From Metallyticus violacea (taxonomy: Eukaryota; Arthropoda; Insecta; Mantodea; Metallyticidae), in NCBI GenBank assembly GCA_030762175.1, contig CM060834.1, forward strand, positions 34,291,501 to 34,355,500: DNA of 64,000 nucleotides, written 5' to 3'. A program made the translations under genes and the position numbers. Shown here piece by piece: positions 47,260 to 58,639 of the stretch (the first letter of the stretch is position 1; the number at the start of each line of letters is the position of its first letter). The notes beneath the pieces were generated by a model. The model saw only the letters and a program-made list of their open reading frames with translations. It was not told the origin of the DNA and did not search any database.

Positions 47260-49430
47260 TAATAATGGGATATAGCCACACATAGCATGATTGAACAGTA
47301 CACACTACACAATTGATATTAAGTTAAATAGTTGTTAAATATGGTAATAAAAGTTTATATGTTTCTATGTGAGTAAGTGAGCATACGTACAGAAGGTTCA
47401 TCTTGTTTTATTAGCCATCCTGTAACAAGTTTATTGACATTCGCCTTTGCGAAAATAAAGTGCGGGACAAGTTTTAATAAACTCGTTCAAACTTAACGAG
47501 TGTGTAGTGTTATCGCATTCGTTTACACAGTACCAATTACCATAAAATACCAGAGCCCCGTTCCATAAAAGTATGATCTAGTACATTACAAGTGTGGGGA
47601 CTTGTAACTTGTAATTATTAGTAAAATTCTGTACCGCAAAGATGTCTGCTACACTTGTACTTTACAACTCCATACTTACAAGTGTACAAGTGTTGTTCTG
47701 TTCCACAGAAGTTTTAGTATTTTTTGTAATTTTTTCTATTGGTGTTCTAGTACTAGTGCTAGTGCTAAATTCAAATATTAGCCCAACATTTACCTTTTTA
47801 ATGATTTTGAGAGTCACATGTCCTAAATTTGCTAAGTGTAAGCGAAAGTGATGATATGGTGACAGTAGGAATGTGTATAATAATTAAATAGATATTTGTG
47901 TGCAATGAAAAAAGTCAGTTAAAGTACGGCTTATGCATGATATTGGCATTTCCTGTTTCATATTCAAGGTTTTTGCTACATACCATAAAAATAATTTATT
48001 TCCATTTTCCTTCTCTTTTAAAATAATCTCTTTTGACACAAATTTCTCTCCCCCCCCCTTTTAATGAGAACGTGATTGTCAAGCAATATGAACAAATAAA
48101 TAAACATAAATGATACAATGGCCTAAAAAATAAATGACCGAGAGCAATTGGCAAGCTCGCTTCTTCTGTCACCTCACGCTCGACGTCTGAAATTGATTTT
48201 CCTAAATCGTCTCAAAGTGGATTATTTCGTTTAAATATCGATTAAATGCATAACAATATTTAAATTATCATTATATCTGAGAAAAAATACAGCATCTGTT
48301 TAGCAGGAGTGACAATAATCCGTTCTGTTCATTAAAATCCACAAGGAGTGGACATAACCTAACTCAAGGTATGACGACGTATGGCAAACAGCTGTTCCTC
48401 TATCTTGCTCTTATATGACGTCACTTGTAACTTTTTACTAATACTTTACAAATGTTGCACTTCTTTCGTGGAATATAAAGTTACAAGACCATACTTTACA
48501 AGGACTTGTACTACAGATATCTTTTTATTAGATTATACTTTTGTTGCCACTTTTACTTTTGTACATAAAATATTTAGCAGAAATTATAAATATTTCCAGT
48601 TTTTCATAACTATTACTAAAAGCTATTCATAACTAATAAATAACCAACTGAAATAATTAACAGTTTATTCTATTTCCGCATTCGGTCTGTTAGCACTAAA
48701 CAATATTTCAGAGAGGTGTCAAAGTTGTTATGCTAAGCGAATTCTAATACACCGCATTCCTCATGCGTATCGTGTAAGCGAAACATAAACAGCTGAATGA
48801 CTATTCTCAGTTCCAGGAAAAGAGAGCATGAAATCTTGTCCCATAATATAAGCAGTTGAAGTCAGTTCGGTGATTCGATTTCTCACAGCATAATGTTAGA
48901 CCGGCCGCGCACGGAGCGCGTCGTCATGCAACAGACATTATCGATCATGCAACATGACGCAAAGAAATGGAGCTCGATGGAAAGCAATGCAAATGCAATG
49001 TACGCCGCACACCGGTTTGCATCATATCGATGACTTCAGAACATGCTGCAGACACGTTTCACGAGGCTCAGCATGTTGCATTCTGTGCGTCAAGTCTCAC
49101 GTCAATCTGCAGATAACATCCGATTCTTGCAAGCATTACATCATTATCTTGCCATTTAAGTTATTTTGAAACTAATTATGGTCATTTTGAAAGATTGGCT
49201 TGTTACAAAGCTAATGCTTTAGCTGCTAGTGGGAAATGTAGATTTCTTGAAAATATTATCTAATTGAAATATATTTTCTTTTTGGTATTTGGTCTAAAGT
49301 GATTAGTCATTTTGTCATTTGGAGAATTATGGCGAATTTGACTTGATACTGTTGTTTATTCATTCCATCATCACATATATACATAAGGTAAATAATATAT
49401 TTAGATAGCGTCATCGTGACATGAACTTGC
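47260..49430. other. No gene; a CTTGTA-rich pair and a CpG-rich patch
   Basis: Segments 47560-47700 and 48420-48520 share words such as CTTTACAA.TCCATACTTACA versus ACCATACTTTACAAGGACTT. They may be the two ends of one degraded element of about 1 kb. The patch at 48900-49110 is GC-richer, with clustered ATGCAA/TTGCAT words. Neither can be classified. Confidence 0.4.
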
Positions 49431-49789
49431 TGACTAGCTGCGATTATTCACTTCGGTTATTCCCCAAGTAATAAACGAGACACCCTTTGCAGAAGTTCAT
49501 TGTACGTTTCTGGGTACATCCGATGATAGGAACTGACACTTTGCAGGATCTTTTAATGAACCACGTGCTAAACTTAGTCATCATGCTGAGCACAAGACAA
49601 ACTGAAATTATGAACCCGTTTTCTTTTTCCTCTGCTGCGCAGTTTTAGCCAGTTGTACATTAAACATCGTCCTAACTTCAAGAGGTCATGTGTTTCACTG
49701 GATTAGAAGATTGACGCAGACATGTGTTACTCTGGTGTGTGGCCACATGTCTTGAATCACTAAAGATACAAGACTTGATGCATGCCGAT

Positions 49790-50470
49790 GTGCGCCCTCC
49801 TTAGATTGCTGCTAAAATTCACTGTGAGCTGTATGGCATTTATGGTCAACTGTATTGAAAGGAGGTAAAGTCAGACAAGCAGTGAGTTTACGGGAGATAT
49901 TCGTGCAAATGTTTATGATATACTGGGAAATAGGAAGCATGGTGTCCAGGTAAATGACCTTGTTGACCATAGCATACAAAAATGCGAGAAAATTACTGTT
50001 CCAAGAGTTTCACTAGTATATATTTCATAAGTGTCATCAAAACAACACTCCATGAAGAGCCACTCTTCAACTTCACGATAAAAGAAAAAAGAATCAAGCA
50101 GACATCAGAGGAGAAGATTATAGTCACTCGTGGTAAATTGTCTGCGTTTTATGAGCCGGTAACGACACTTACCGTGAAAGGCTTTGCAAGCTGAGGCCAG
50201 CCATTCAGAACCGGAGAAAGGGGAAGCTGTCATCAGGAATTGTTTTCCTTTTTGACAATGCACGTCCTCACACCGCTGTCAGAGCTGTCAGCAAGAATCG
50301 GGGCTTTCAATGGAAATGTTTTAAGTATCTACCATATAACCAAGACCTCGTGCCCAGTGATTTCCATGTTTTCCTCACTGCAAGAAATGGCTTCATGCTC
50401 AAAGTTTGAAGATAGCAAAGAGCTAAATTGGCTCAATTCGCACATGACAAGAAAAGAATGAATTATGTAC
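49790..50470 (+). pseudogene. Mariner transposase, central part deleted
   Basis: The N-terminal half reads CMAFMVNCIERR, then EFTGDIRANVYDILGNRKHG and VQVNDLVDHSIQKCEKITVP. This is the helix-turn-helix, GR-type linker and V.LVD.V...V..NRR.T order of one mariner group. The sequence with the first catalytic Asp is absent or unreadable. From 50160 the frames give GKLSSGIVFL, FDNARPHTAVRAVS, then KYLPYNQDLVPSDFHVF. The second catalytic Asp is visible in FDNARPHTA and the third in DLVPSDFHVF. Frameshifts separate the parts, and the inverted ends are not identified. Confidence 0.82.
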
Positions 50471-50479
50471 AATATTTTC

Positions 50480-52655
50480 AAAAGCAAATTCTTTTTTAAA
50501 AGTATGTGTTAATAATGACTGGTCCTTACTTTTGAAATGCAGCCCTTACGCAGTACTTGTGTTTAATTTTTTTCCCGAAGAAGAAATATAATCTGTCGAT
50601 ATCTTTTTAAAGAACAAATGTACTTCTCTAGAACCACCATAAGCGCAACGTCAGCCTTATAATCCAATGGTAATAAATTCATCTCTGCCTTCTATAATAA
50701 AATTGGGCAGAATTCCAGAGAACAAAATAGGAAGGGGGAAAAAAAACAGGAGTCATTCCATAATACGCTTTCTCTTGTGACTTCCAAGAAGAAAATTAAT
50801 TTTACTCTGCGGGAAACAAAAGTTACCTACAGCTTATTCAAAGTTCCGCCTTTAATTATGTAAGTGATGGCTGTATGTGGGTAAGGAGGGACTGACCTTT
50901 GTTCTGCAGTAAAAATGTGTAGGTATGTTTGTACGTATAGTTTGCACATTGCCTTATAAAATATATGAACTGGCAAAACAAAACACTGGTTCAAACCGAG
51001 AGAAACAAAAACATCTCGTAGTGTACAAAAAGTAAAAAATTCTGCACGATAAAAGGGTCTAAAAGAAAATAAATTTCTCACAATATACCATACAATTTTT
51101 AAATGGAAAAATCAACCTTTACAACTTTTAACATAATGAGCAGCGACCACAAAAAATCTTTAGCAGAAAATAATAAAATAAAAATATAAGTACACACATT
51201 ACTCTTATTTCTAAACAATGACCCTTAAGTGAACAGTTTATCAGGAGCACCTAAAACTGCGCAACATATTAGGCAAATTTTAAAATTAAGTTGACACTGC
51301 TAAGAACATTTTTTGAAACAGTACAAGAGAATCTGCTACAATTGAATCTTTCATGTTAATCATTTTATGCTCTCTGGCCCACCTTATACTTAGCGATAAC
51401 AGGTGGATGGCACATGAAGCCTTTTAATTGTTCTCATATATGTCCGATGTATGCATTTTCAAGGGTGCTCTCAGCTTAATATACCTGATCATTATGTAGT
51501 AATTGTATCATCCACTTTCTAAACTTAATTAGCAATTATTACCCCAAAGACTTCCTTAGCAATTAGTGTTGTCCTTTGAAAAACGATTCTTCAGCCACCA
51601 CAAACTCCGAGGAGCATAACTGAAATGTATTTTCTAGTAGATTTGTATTTGCATACGCATTATTCTTATCTGAAACGTTTACCGAGCATGAACTCCAAAC
51701 TGAAAACAGAATTTTTTATTTCGGAAAGTGTCCCTTTCAGTTACGCTACAACGCCATTAACATTTACCTGCACCATTCAATTAGGGTCTTAAAAAAACTG
51801 GTCAAAGGTGGGGACCATTGAATCCTTTGTTTATTAAAATACCATAAACCTGCACCACAAGTCTTCCACCACTCCTACCCTTTCTCATTTCTTATGGTGC
51901 TGTCCCCCATCCAGACACATAGTCCACTGCCGATGCTAGCCGTAGCAGCTTGCGAAAACTTTGGTTTTTAAATTCTTTTGAACCAACAATCACGACAAAA
52001 TAATCCGGTAATTATTAATTCTGATAAATTCTAAGTTGCTTGGAGTGTTCATTGCAGGAGTCAATTCTATATTCACTTCACAAAACTGCAATGCACGCCA
52101 AAAGTGCGAAATCTCCAGCATCTGAAATGCACCACAAATATATTTATGTTCATATTTTGGGGGATTTTTGCTAACAACCCCCCATACCTTCTTGTCACCT
52201 TCCTTCCATATTGTTCACACTTGTTATACTTGTGGAGGATACTCAATAGCAAAAGTATTACTTCTTTCATTGATGCCAGTAAAGGAGCACCCTTTTGCTC
52301 CAAGGAGCGTTACTCTTGTTGGGAAACGCTGTTTTACGAGGGTTTCTTTTAGTCTGGGAAAAAAATCCAAGTCGAGGAGGGGATGTTAAGTATTTCCAAT
52401 CCCAACATACCAGTAATACTTTTAAACTTACTATTATTATTAAAGCATTATCACCCTATATACATCTAGCCACCCTTTGGAATCAAGGATAGGTTAAGAT
52501 TTTCTACAGAGGAGGATTGGGGCTGCTGATGGGCCTACTGCACATATGTTCGCAGAGGGGAGGTTCCGAGAGGATGAACACGCCGAGTGGCCAGGAATCC
52601 GAGGAAACGATGTACTGTGTCCCTAGCGTTTACACATGTGATAAGTCGCTCCAGC
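50480..52655. other. AT-rich DNA, nothing recognised
   Basis: Overlapping small frames around 52073-52492 have no family motif. Composition is slightly less AT-rich at 51840-51960 and 52500-52650. Confidence 0.5.

Positions 52656-52661
<6 letters not shown>

Positions 52662-52689
<28 letters not shown>
52662..52689. repeat. TA microsatellite at the 3' end of the PLE
   Basis: About 14 TA units adjoin the PLE's 3' terminus (AAAATAAAAATAAAGTAACA). It may be the insertion site or a product of insertion. Confidence 0.9.
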
Positions 52690-52696
<7 letters not shown>

Positions 52697-52789
52697 TAAT
52701 AAAAATAAAAATAAAGTAACACTATTAACAATGTAACAAATTAACAGTAATAATAAAAGTAGAATAGGATAAACACTTAGATAAAGTCA

Positions 52790-52851
52790 CACTTGAAATT
52801 GCTATATTTCGAACTCGTTGAGTTCTTCAATGGCAAGAAGTTTGACAAGTG
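52790..52851 (-). ncRNA. Hammerhead-like fold in the PLE 3' UTR, speculative
   Basis: On the minus strand an outer helix CACUUG/CAAGUG (52846-52851 with 52790-52795) encloses UUGAAGA, a hairpin GAACUC-AAC-GAGUUC, and then GAAA followed by a small possible helix AU...AU and UU. Hammerhead ribozymes have CUGANGA, helix II, GAAA, helix III, UH, in this order, and are reported from PLEs. Here the first core C reads U, and helix II overlaps or misaligns with the core by two bases. It may be a dead or unrelated structure. Confidence 0.22.
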
Positions 52852-52940
52852 AAAGTGATAAAAGTAAATATTGAGTATCGAAGGTAACGTTATGCATGGA
52901 AACAGATGAACCTAGAAATGAGAGTGTGGGGTAGGGGGGA

Positions 52941-54818
52941 TTAATACGTAAGATTTAAACCAGCTTTATGTAAAAATATAGCTGCCATTTCTCTATCTCT
53001 GAGTTAACTTTCAGAGTATTATGTAGGTAACGCATCAATACGTGTTACATTAAAAGCATCATCAAAATGCTTACAGTGAGATAAGGCATGTTGGGCAACC
53101 AGCAAGGGAGACTTGGTTTTAAGAGAACGTCTATGATTGTTCATGCGTAGCGAAACAACAGTAGAAGTTAAACCAATATAAAATGCTTTACAAAGCTTAC
53201 AAGATAACATATATACGACGTTTTTGGAAGAACAGGTAGCAAATGAAGAAATGTTAAATTCTTTGGATAAATTAGGGCTGTGGAATGAATTGCACGGCAT
53301 AATTAGCGCACAGGTTTTACATTTAGGACGTTGGCAAGGATATGAGCCAGCCCAGGGAGACTTGGTAAGTTCGGAGGGGATAGGTTTCGGCGAAATATAC
53401 TTTTAAGGTTAGGGGGTGTTCTGAAAGTAAGTCGGGGTACAAATTTAGAAAAATCATTTAAAGATGGATGCATTAACAAAGTATCGTGACATTCTTTCAA
53501 AATAGGTCTGATGCTTTCAATTCCAGGCACGTAAGTAGTAACAAGGTTAATGAAGTTCTTATTAGAAGTTTTAGGTTTGCATTGGAAAGTTTTGTGCGCT
53601 GGGATTATACGGGATTTTAAAAGAGAGGAAGGATAATTTTGGTCTTGGAACTTTTGAGCTAGGCTTTTAATATACTTGTCAAGAGATGAAAAGTTGTTAT
53701 AAAGACGATGACCACGGATTGCAAGAGAAAAAGGAATACATATTTTAATATGCAAGGGATGACAGCTATCAAAATGAAGATATTGTTGTAAATTGGTAGG
53801 CTTAATGTGCACAGACGGAAGAAAAGAGTCATTGCATAAAGAAATATCAATATCTAGGAACGTAGCAGCATTGGGAGAGACAAAAGAAGTGAACTTAACT
53901 GAAAACTTGGAGTTAAGATTAGTAAGGAACTGATCGAGAGATTCTGAACCAATTTGTAGATCATGTTTATTATCAAAACTAAACGCATTGGAGTGAGGAC
54001 CAGATAAGGAAGATGACAAATGAAATGGGGTATGAGGAGGTGCTCGGGAGTCCAAGAAATGTTTAAGGGCAGTTAATCCTTCATGATGGGGAATGTTAGT
54101 ATAGAGTGACGTCACATCGATAGTGGCCAGAAGTATATTATAATGTACCGAAGAGCTAACTTTCTTTAGTAAACTCAAAAAATGGAAGGAATCTTTGATA
54201 TAGGATGGCCTAGACGTAACAAATGGCTGTAACTAACAATCTACTAGAGCGGAAATACGTTCAATGGGGGAATCAAGCTGGCTACTATTGGGCGGCCTGG
54301 ACAGTTCTTTTTATGACTTTTAGGAAGAAAATATATGGTGGGAGTACGAGGGACATGAGGAGTAAGTAGAGTGATATCTTGGGAACTAAGTCCTTTAGCA
54401 GTACCAGAAGAAGCAATAAAAGAAGCTATTTCTTCATTAAACTTGACTGTAGGATCGGAAGACAATAGTTTATAATAAGTGACATCCTCAAGCAGTCGGT
54501 AAGCTTCAGCATTATAAGAAGAAATGTCCTGTAGTACTACTGAGGACCCTTTATCGGCTGGAAGAATAATAACATCAGGATTATTAGATAAGTGCTGATT
54601 TATCGCGTAAAGTTATGTTTCGGAGTGATTTTATCTAGGAATTTAGAATCACTAATTGAAGTTAAAAATCGGTTAATAAACATTTCTAAAGGATGGCTAG
54701 ATGGTAAAGGAGGAGGTTCAAGTTTGGAGGGAGGACGAAACTTGAGGAGGCAAGGAATACCATTAGAAGTAGGTTGAGAAGATTTAGTATGCCAATAGTA
54801 ACGCCATCTTAAATTACA
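52941..54818 (-). pseudogene. PLE reverse transcriptase / GIY-YIG endonuclease, broken
   Basis: Successive minus-strand frames give NLRWRYYWHTKSS (54.8 kb), DVIILPADKGSSVVLQDISS (54.57 kb), TIYFLPKSHKKNCPGRPIVA (54.3 kb), SPIERISALVD, PSYIKDSFHF, then LLATIDVTSLYTNIPHHEGL (the first RT Asp). Right after FSFDNKHDLQIG the text jumps to SESLDQFLTNLNSKF. The normal GTxMGT and Y-x-DD catalytic motifs, roughly 60 residues, are missing in frame. Further on are QYLHFDSCHP, the linker PCQRPKCKTC (a frameshift lies just before it), and NVVYMLSCKLCKAFYIGLTS, the GIY-YIG-type core with Val-Tyr in place of Ile-Tyr. After one more frame change the end is REMAAIFLHKAGLNLTY and a stop at 52941. The catalytic loss means no RT activity. 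Confidence 0.9.
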
Positions 54819-54847
54819 GTAATATATATGAATGTGTGTGTCTGTTA

Positions 54848-55215
54848 CCGCTCTAGCGGCCGCATTGCCTATTTGTTTTTTCTCAAGGAAACTCGACACA
54901 TGAGGATCAATTAACAAACAATTCAATTCGTTAATCAGAAAAATTAGATAATTCGGATTAGAGCTTAACCTAAAGGGAACGTTTCAAATCACTGTAGCGG
55001 TCATAAATTTTGTTTTTTTCCCAACGAAACTCGATATATGCCATTGAAATGAAATAAAATAGTTTATAAAAATTAGCGAAATAAAAAACTATAAGAATCG
55101 CTCTTGCGGCACCAATATTTGTTTGTTTGTTTTTTTTTCACAACAAAACTCGTCATGTGCCATTTGAATAAAGTAATAAAAATAGTTTTTGAAAATTATG
55201 AAAACCGGACCATTA
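54848..55215. repeat. Three diverged tandem units of about 110-140 bp
   Basis: Units start near 54848, 54988 and 55098, each with a (T/C)GCTCT(A/T)GCGG or CTGTAGCGG word. Each then has a T-rich stretch with TTTGTTTTTTTC or similar, then AA(A/G)GAAACTCGACACATG, CAACGAAACTCGATATATGC or CAACAAAACTCGTCATGTGC, then CATT.GAAT(A/G)AA-type text. The first unit directly abuts the 5' truncation of the PLE. Confidence 0.65.
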
Positions 55216-55219
55216 GGAC

Positions 55220-56770
55220 TGAGGGGGGTTTACGATTTTGAAATTGAAAAACTCAATTTAATGGCATCATTATTCACCTAGTTGAAAAATTCGCTTAAGT
55301 TTACGCAGATCTTATATTACGGACTTTTAACTTTTCGGCTTCTGTCTTCACATACTTATAAAATAGAAAATGGAAATAGGGGCCAGGAAGATGCACAAAC
55401 ACCATTAATATATTTCATCTTATAATGTAGTAAACACCAGAAGCTATCACTAACGTTTGAGGTCAGCAAGTTTCCTTTAATTAACTTGAGTGGCTTCTGC
55501 CCGGAGGAAGAAAAAGTTTCTTACACAGACTGAAGAGTCCAATTTGATTTCGTACTTAAACTTAATGGCTGCCAAAAGGAGTATGTACCACTCGCATATT
55601 ACCAAATATAGTTCAACATAAGGACATTTAAGCTTTTAAATCCCTTTGAAGCGCTTATTAAGGGCTTTCACCACAGCAGACATTAAAAAAACCTCAAAGA
55701 TATGTAAAGGATAAAATAAATAAATAAAAATACAATATATTAATTTAGAAATCAGAATGTGCTACTCCAATTCAGAGTGATATATGACAAAAAGTGGCCT
55801 TTCATTGCATAAGGCACCTAACACAACTCCGTGTATACCTTTAACGCCATTAACTAATTGCTGAAAACATTACGAGATTGATAGTAATCCCACATATAAT
55901 GAACTAACTTAATGTAAATAGGACATCGTTTAATACTGAAATGATATTCCCCATTTGCTACTGGCTGTATGCTGAAACTATGCAAGATAAAACTATTTTG
56001 TTTTGTGGATTCAGCTCAGAATAGCTATATAAAACATTTTTCTTGATTCTCTAAACAGAAAAATTAACTGATTGGGCATAACATTTTAAAATACTAGAAC
56101 AACAGGTGAAAAATGTTAAAGACTACTTGGTAACGCTATAACACCATGGTAGCGCTAAAGGTCTACATGTATAGGGTAGTGCTTATTTTTTTAGTATATC
56201 CCCTACCTCTTGATCTAATTATTTTATATGCAGAAAATATCGAAAGACTAAATTCCAAACATATTTGCCTATTCTTCAACTCTATATTAATAACAATTAA
56301 TATTGAGTAAATATTAATACTTTTTGACAGAAATTCAAATTTAATTGGATATGTCTGTCTGTTATTATTTATGAAAAATAATTTTAATTCCCTATATTAA
56401 AAAAGAGATCATATTAAGGGTTAAACCATTCGATTGGCTAAATCGTTCCATATAACACCAGTATGCAAGTATACCTTATTGAGTTATATTTGATGCTCAG
56501 TACAAAATGTCATCTATGTTGTTATATATCGCCTGAAGAAAAATTTAAAATATTTTTTCTTGTATGTACAATCTCTGAGGAAAATGATCTTTAAAAACAC
56601 AATAGGATATGTACGCCTTCAGTTTTAGAACCTAAAATCAGAATCTCTGGTATTTTCTTGTGAAATGCTATACCTTAGCTTGAGATTCAACAAGTGATTG
56701 AAGAGTAACAAAAGCTTTAAAAGCAACATATATTTAAAATATAATTATATTAGGATTATTAGACTTATTA
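55220..56770. other. AT-rich DNA between two PLE fragments, nothing recognised
   Basis: No coding motif or match to PLE internal sequence can be supported. Confidence 0.5.
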
Positions 56771-56775
56771 GATTA

Positions 56776-57190
56776 TTAGATTATTTTAGTGCTTATTTCT
56801 CGCACAAAGTTGTCTTTTGGGATGATGTAATTTAGATATTTAAAACCACCAATCACATTTAAAAACCGGCTAATACACTTTTCTAAAGGATAACTAGGAG
56901 GTAAAGTAAGAGGTTCATGTGTGGAGGGAAAGAGAAACTTGAGAAGGCAGGGAGTGACATCTGACATACACTCAGTTGATATAGTTTGCCAAAAGTAATG
57001 CCATCTTAAATTTCCACACAATTTTACGCTATCGGAAACTAATTTAAGGCGGTTAAATTTAAGAGGCGAAGCAAATGGTAATCCCTTTTGCAAAAGTAAT
57101 GTATCCGTATCAGAAAATGAAACAGAGGATAAAATATAATCACAATTTTACTGTACAAAGGGTAGGTTGATCTTGGGTTGCTGGCATACT
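56776..57190 (-). pseudogene. PLE N-terminal fragment, second copy
   Basis: The minus strand reads ILSSVSFSDTDTLLLQKGLP, a typical PLE N-terminal S..E..LL.KGL.FA block. It then reads NLRWHYFWQTIS, TPCLLKFLFPSTHEPLTLPP, LEKCISRFLNVI and KDNFVRE. This aligns with NLRWRYYWHT, IPCLLKFRPPSKLEPPPLPS, LEMFINRFLTSI and KHNFTR of the copy at 54.6-54.8 kb, and extends further upstream. It stops at the same region where the other copy continues into PADKG. It is 3'-truncated and shares orientation with the larger copy. Confidence 0.82.
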
Positions 57191-57199
57191 GCAAGGAGT

Positions 57200-57775
57200 A
57201 GAAGGAGTATTTGTACGAGGTAATCTGAGAATGGAAGCCAAGTCAAGGCTAACGCTATGATCGGCAGTGAAACATTTTGAACAGAAAGGACGCGAAAAAC
57301 TGAACAGGGATAGCTGCTTTTATATGCTGTATATATAAAAACGAGAGTTTGCGAAAATGATTTTGGTTGAGAGAATTTAACAAATTATTCGTGCGCATTT
57401 TAATAGCATTAACGATGGTAAATTTATTTAAAACATACTAAAACAATTTTAATAAAAACAAGTAATTTAGAAAAGCGAAACTGGTGAAAATACTGACAAT
57501 TTCTGAGCATTATACGCAGATGTAGCTGAGAGATGTGATATCTAAATAATTATAACTAGTTATGTATGCTAGGAGCTAATGCGATCAACAGCAAACGAAA
57601 ACTATTCCGTTAGGACAAACATCAGTAAATAGAACAATAACAAAAGGAAGTCATCGCGTTCTGTATATATAACAATAATTCGTGAATTTTAAATTGATTC
57701 GTTTATTTTCTGCATCTTTAGTTATTTTTATTTTAGTTATACTGTTCAAAGTGTTCTTTTATTTTTCATTTATAA
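57200..57775. other. AT-rich DNA, nothing recognised
   Basis: No supportable motif. Confidence 0.5.
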
Positions 57776-57779
57776 TATA

Positions 57780-58631
57780 CAGAGTGACCCAATATGATAG
57801 TTTTCTTGTGGGACACTTGTACAGAATTGAATAAAAATAAATCAATTTAATAAAAATACGTTTTCAAGGAACAAGTAGCACGGTGCAATTTATTAATCTG
57901 AGCTTATTTTTTAAAATTTTTTAAGTGGGCTCCATGACAAGGAACACATTTGCGCTCGGGAAGTTTATCATAACTCGCTGCAATAAAATGCGATCAATGT
58001 CCCTAATTTCGCAAGTTATGTTTTGTTTAACTGCATGATGGTCCGTGGCCTGTCGCAGTACACTTTACTTTTCAAATATCCCCATAAAAATAGTCTACAA
58101 CCGTCAGATCGTGCCAGGCAACATTAACAAACCGAGAAAGTATGCGTGCAGAAAACAGGATGCGCAGAGTGTTTATTGTTTCAGGAGCGGTGTGAGCAGT
58201 GATACCATTCTGCTGGAACTAAAACTCATTTTCATCATTATCATACATCTGAAAGTCCAGTGTTGTCACATTAAATTCTACCCTACTTTTTTGATCGTAT
58301 AAGATTGGTTTAGATTCAATAACTTTTGTAACAACAACGAATACACATTTTCAACCGTCAAATTATCAATAATGTTGTTTAATAGATGAACAAAATAAAT
58401 TACACAGTTACATTGCAATCAATGCCATAACTGTAATGAAAAATCGCTAGAAACGGCAGCGTTCTGAAAACCGTCATATTCCATTGGGTCACTTGTGATT
58501 TTTAACAAATAAGTTCAGATTAATAAATTGCATTGTGCTGTTTGTTCCTTGAAAGAGTGTTTTTATTTAATTCTAAACGAGTGTCCCACAAGAAGATTCT
58601 GAAAACCGCAATATTCCATTGGGCCATCCTG
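57780..58631 (-). mobile_element. 852-bp IS630-Tc1-mariner relic with about 130-bp inverted ends
   Basis: The left arm (57780-57913) begins CAGAGTGACCCAATATGATA and contains TTCTTGTGGGACACTTGTAC, TTTCAAGGAACAAGTAGCAC and CAATTTATTAATCTGAGCTT. The right arm (58504-58631, minus strand) begins CAGGATGGCCCAATGGAATA and contains the matching TTCTTGTGGGACACTCG, TTTCAAGGAACAAACAGCAC and CAATTTATTAATCTGAACTT. TA flanks both ends (57778-57779, 58632-58633). A second tip-like copy (TTCTGAAAACCGTCATATTC, 58464-58496) lies just inside the right arm. Confidence 0.85.
57925..58219 (-). pseudogene. C-terminal transposase scrap inside the 852-bp element
   Basis: The minus strand reads FQQNGITAHTAPETINTLRI, then ILSRFVNVAWHDLTVVDYFY and, after a stop, KVKCTATGHGPSC. 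This follows the common insect pattern FQQDGA..HTA.ET...LR, ISR.GD..WP..S.DLT..DFFLWG. The second catalytic Asp of FQQDG is Asn here, while the later DLT..D is kept. The N-terminal half is absent, so this is an internally deleted, non-autonomous copy. Confidence 0.75.
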
Positions 58632-58639
58632 TAAAATAT

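Larger units (their letters stand above)
52700..54820 (-). mobile_element. Penelope-like element, 5'-truncated, RT core deleted
   Basis: The minus strand carries, in order, a partial N-terminal PLE region, reverse transcriptase motifs, a Cys-rich linker, a GIY-YIG nuclease domain and about 240 bases of 3' UTR. The UTR ends near the TA tract. The 3' 100 bases recur at 62.82-62.92 kb, and the N-terminal region recurs at 56.78-57.2 kb, so several copies of the same family lie within 10 kb. The coding region is broken, so the copy is inactive. Confidence 0.9.
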
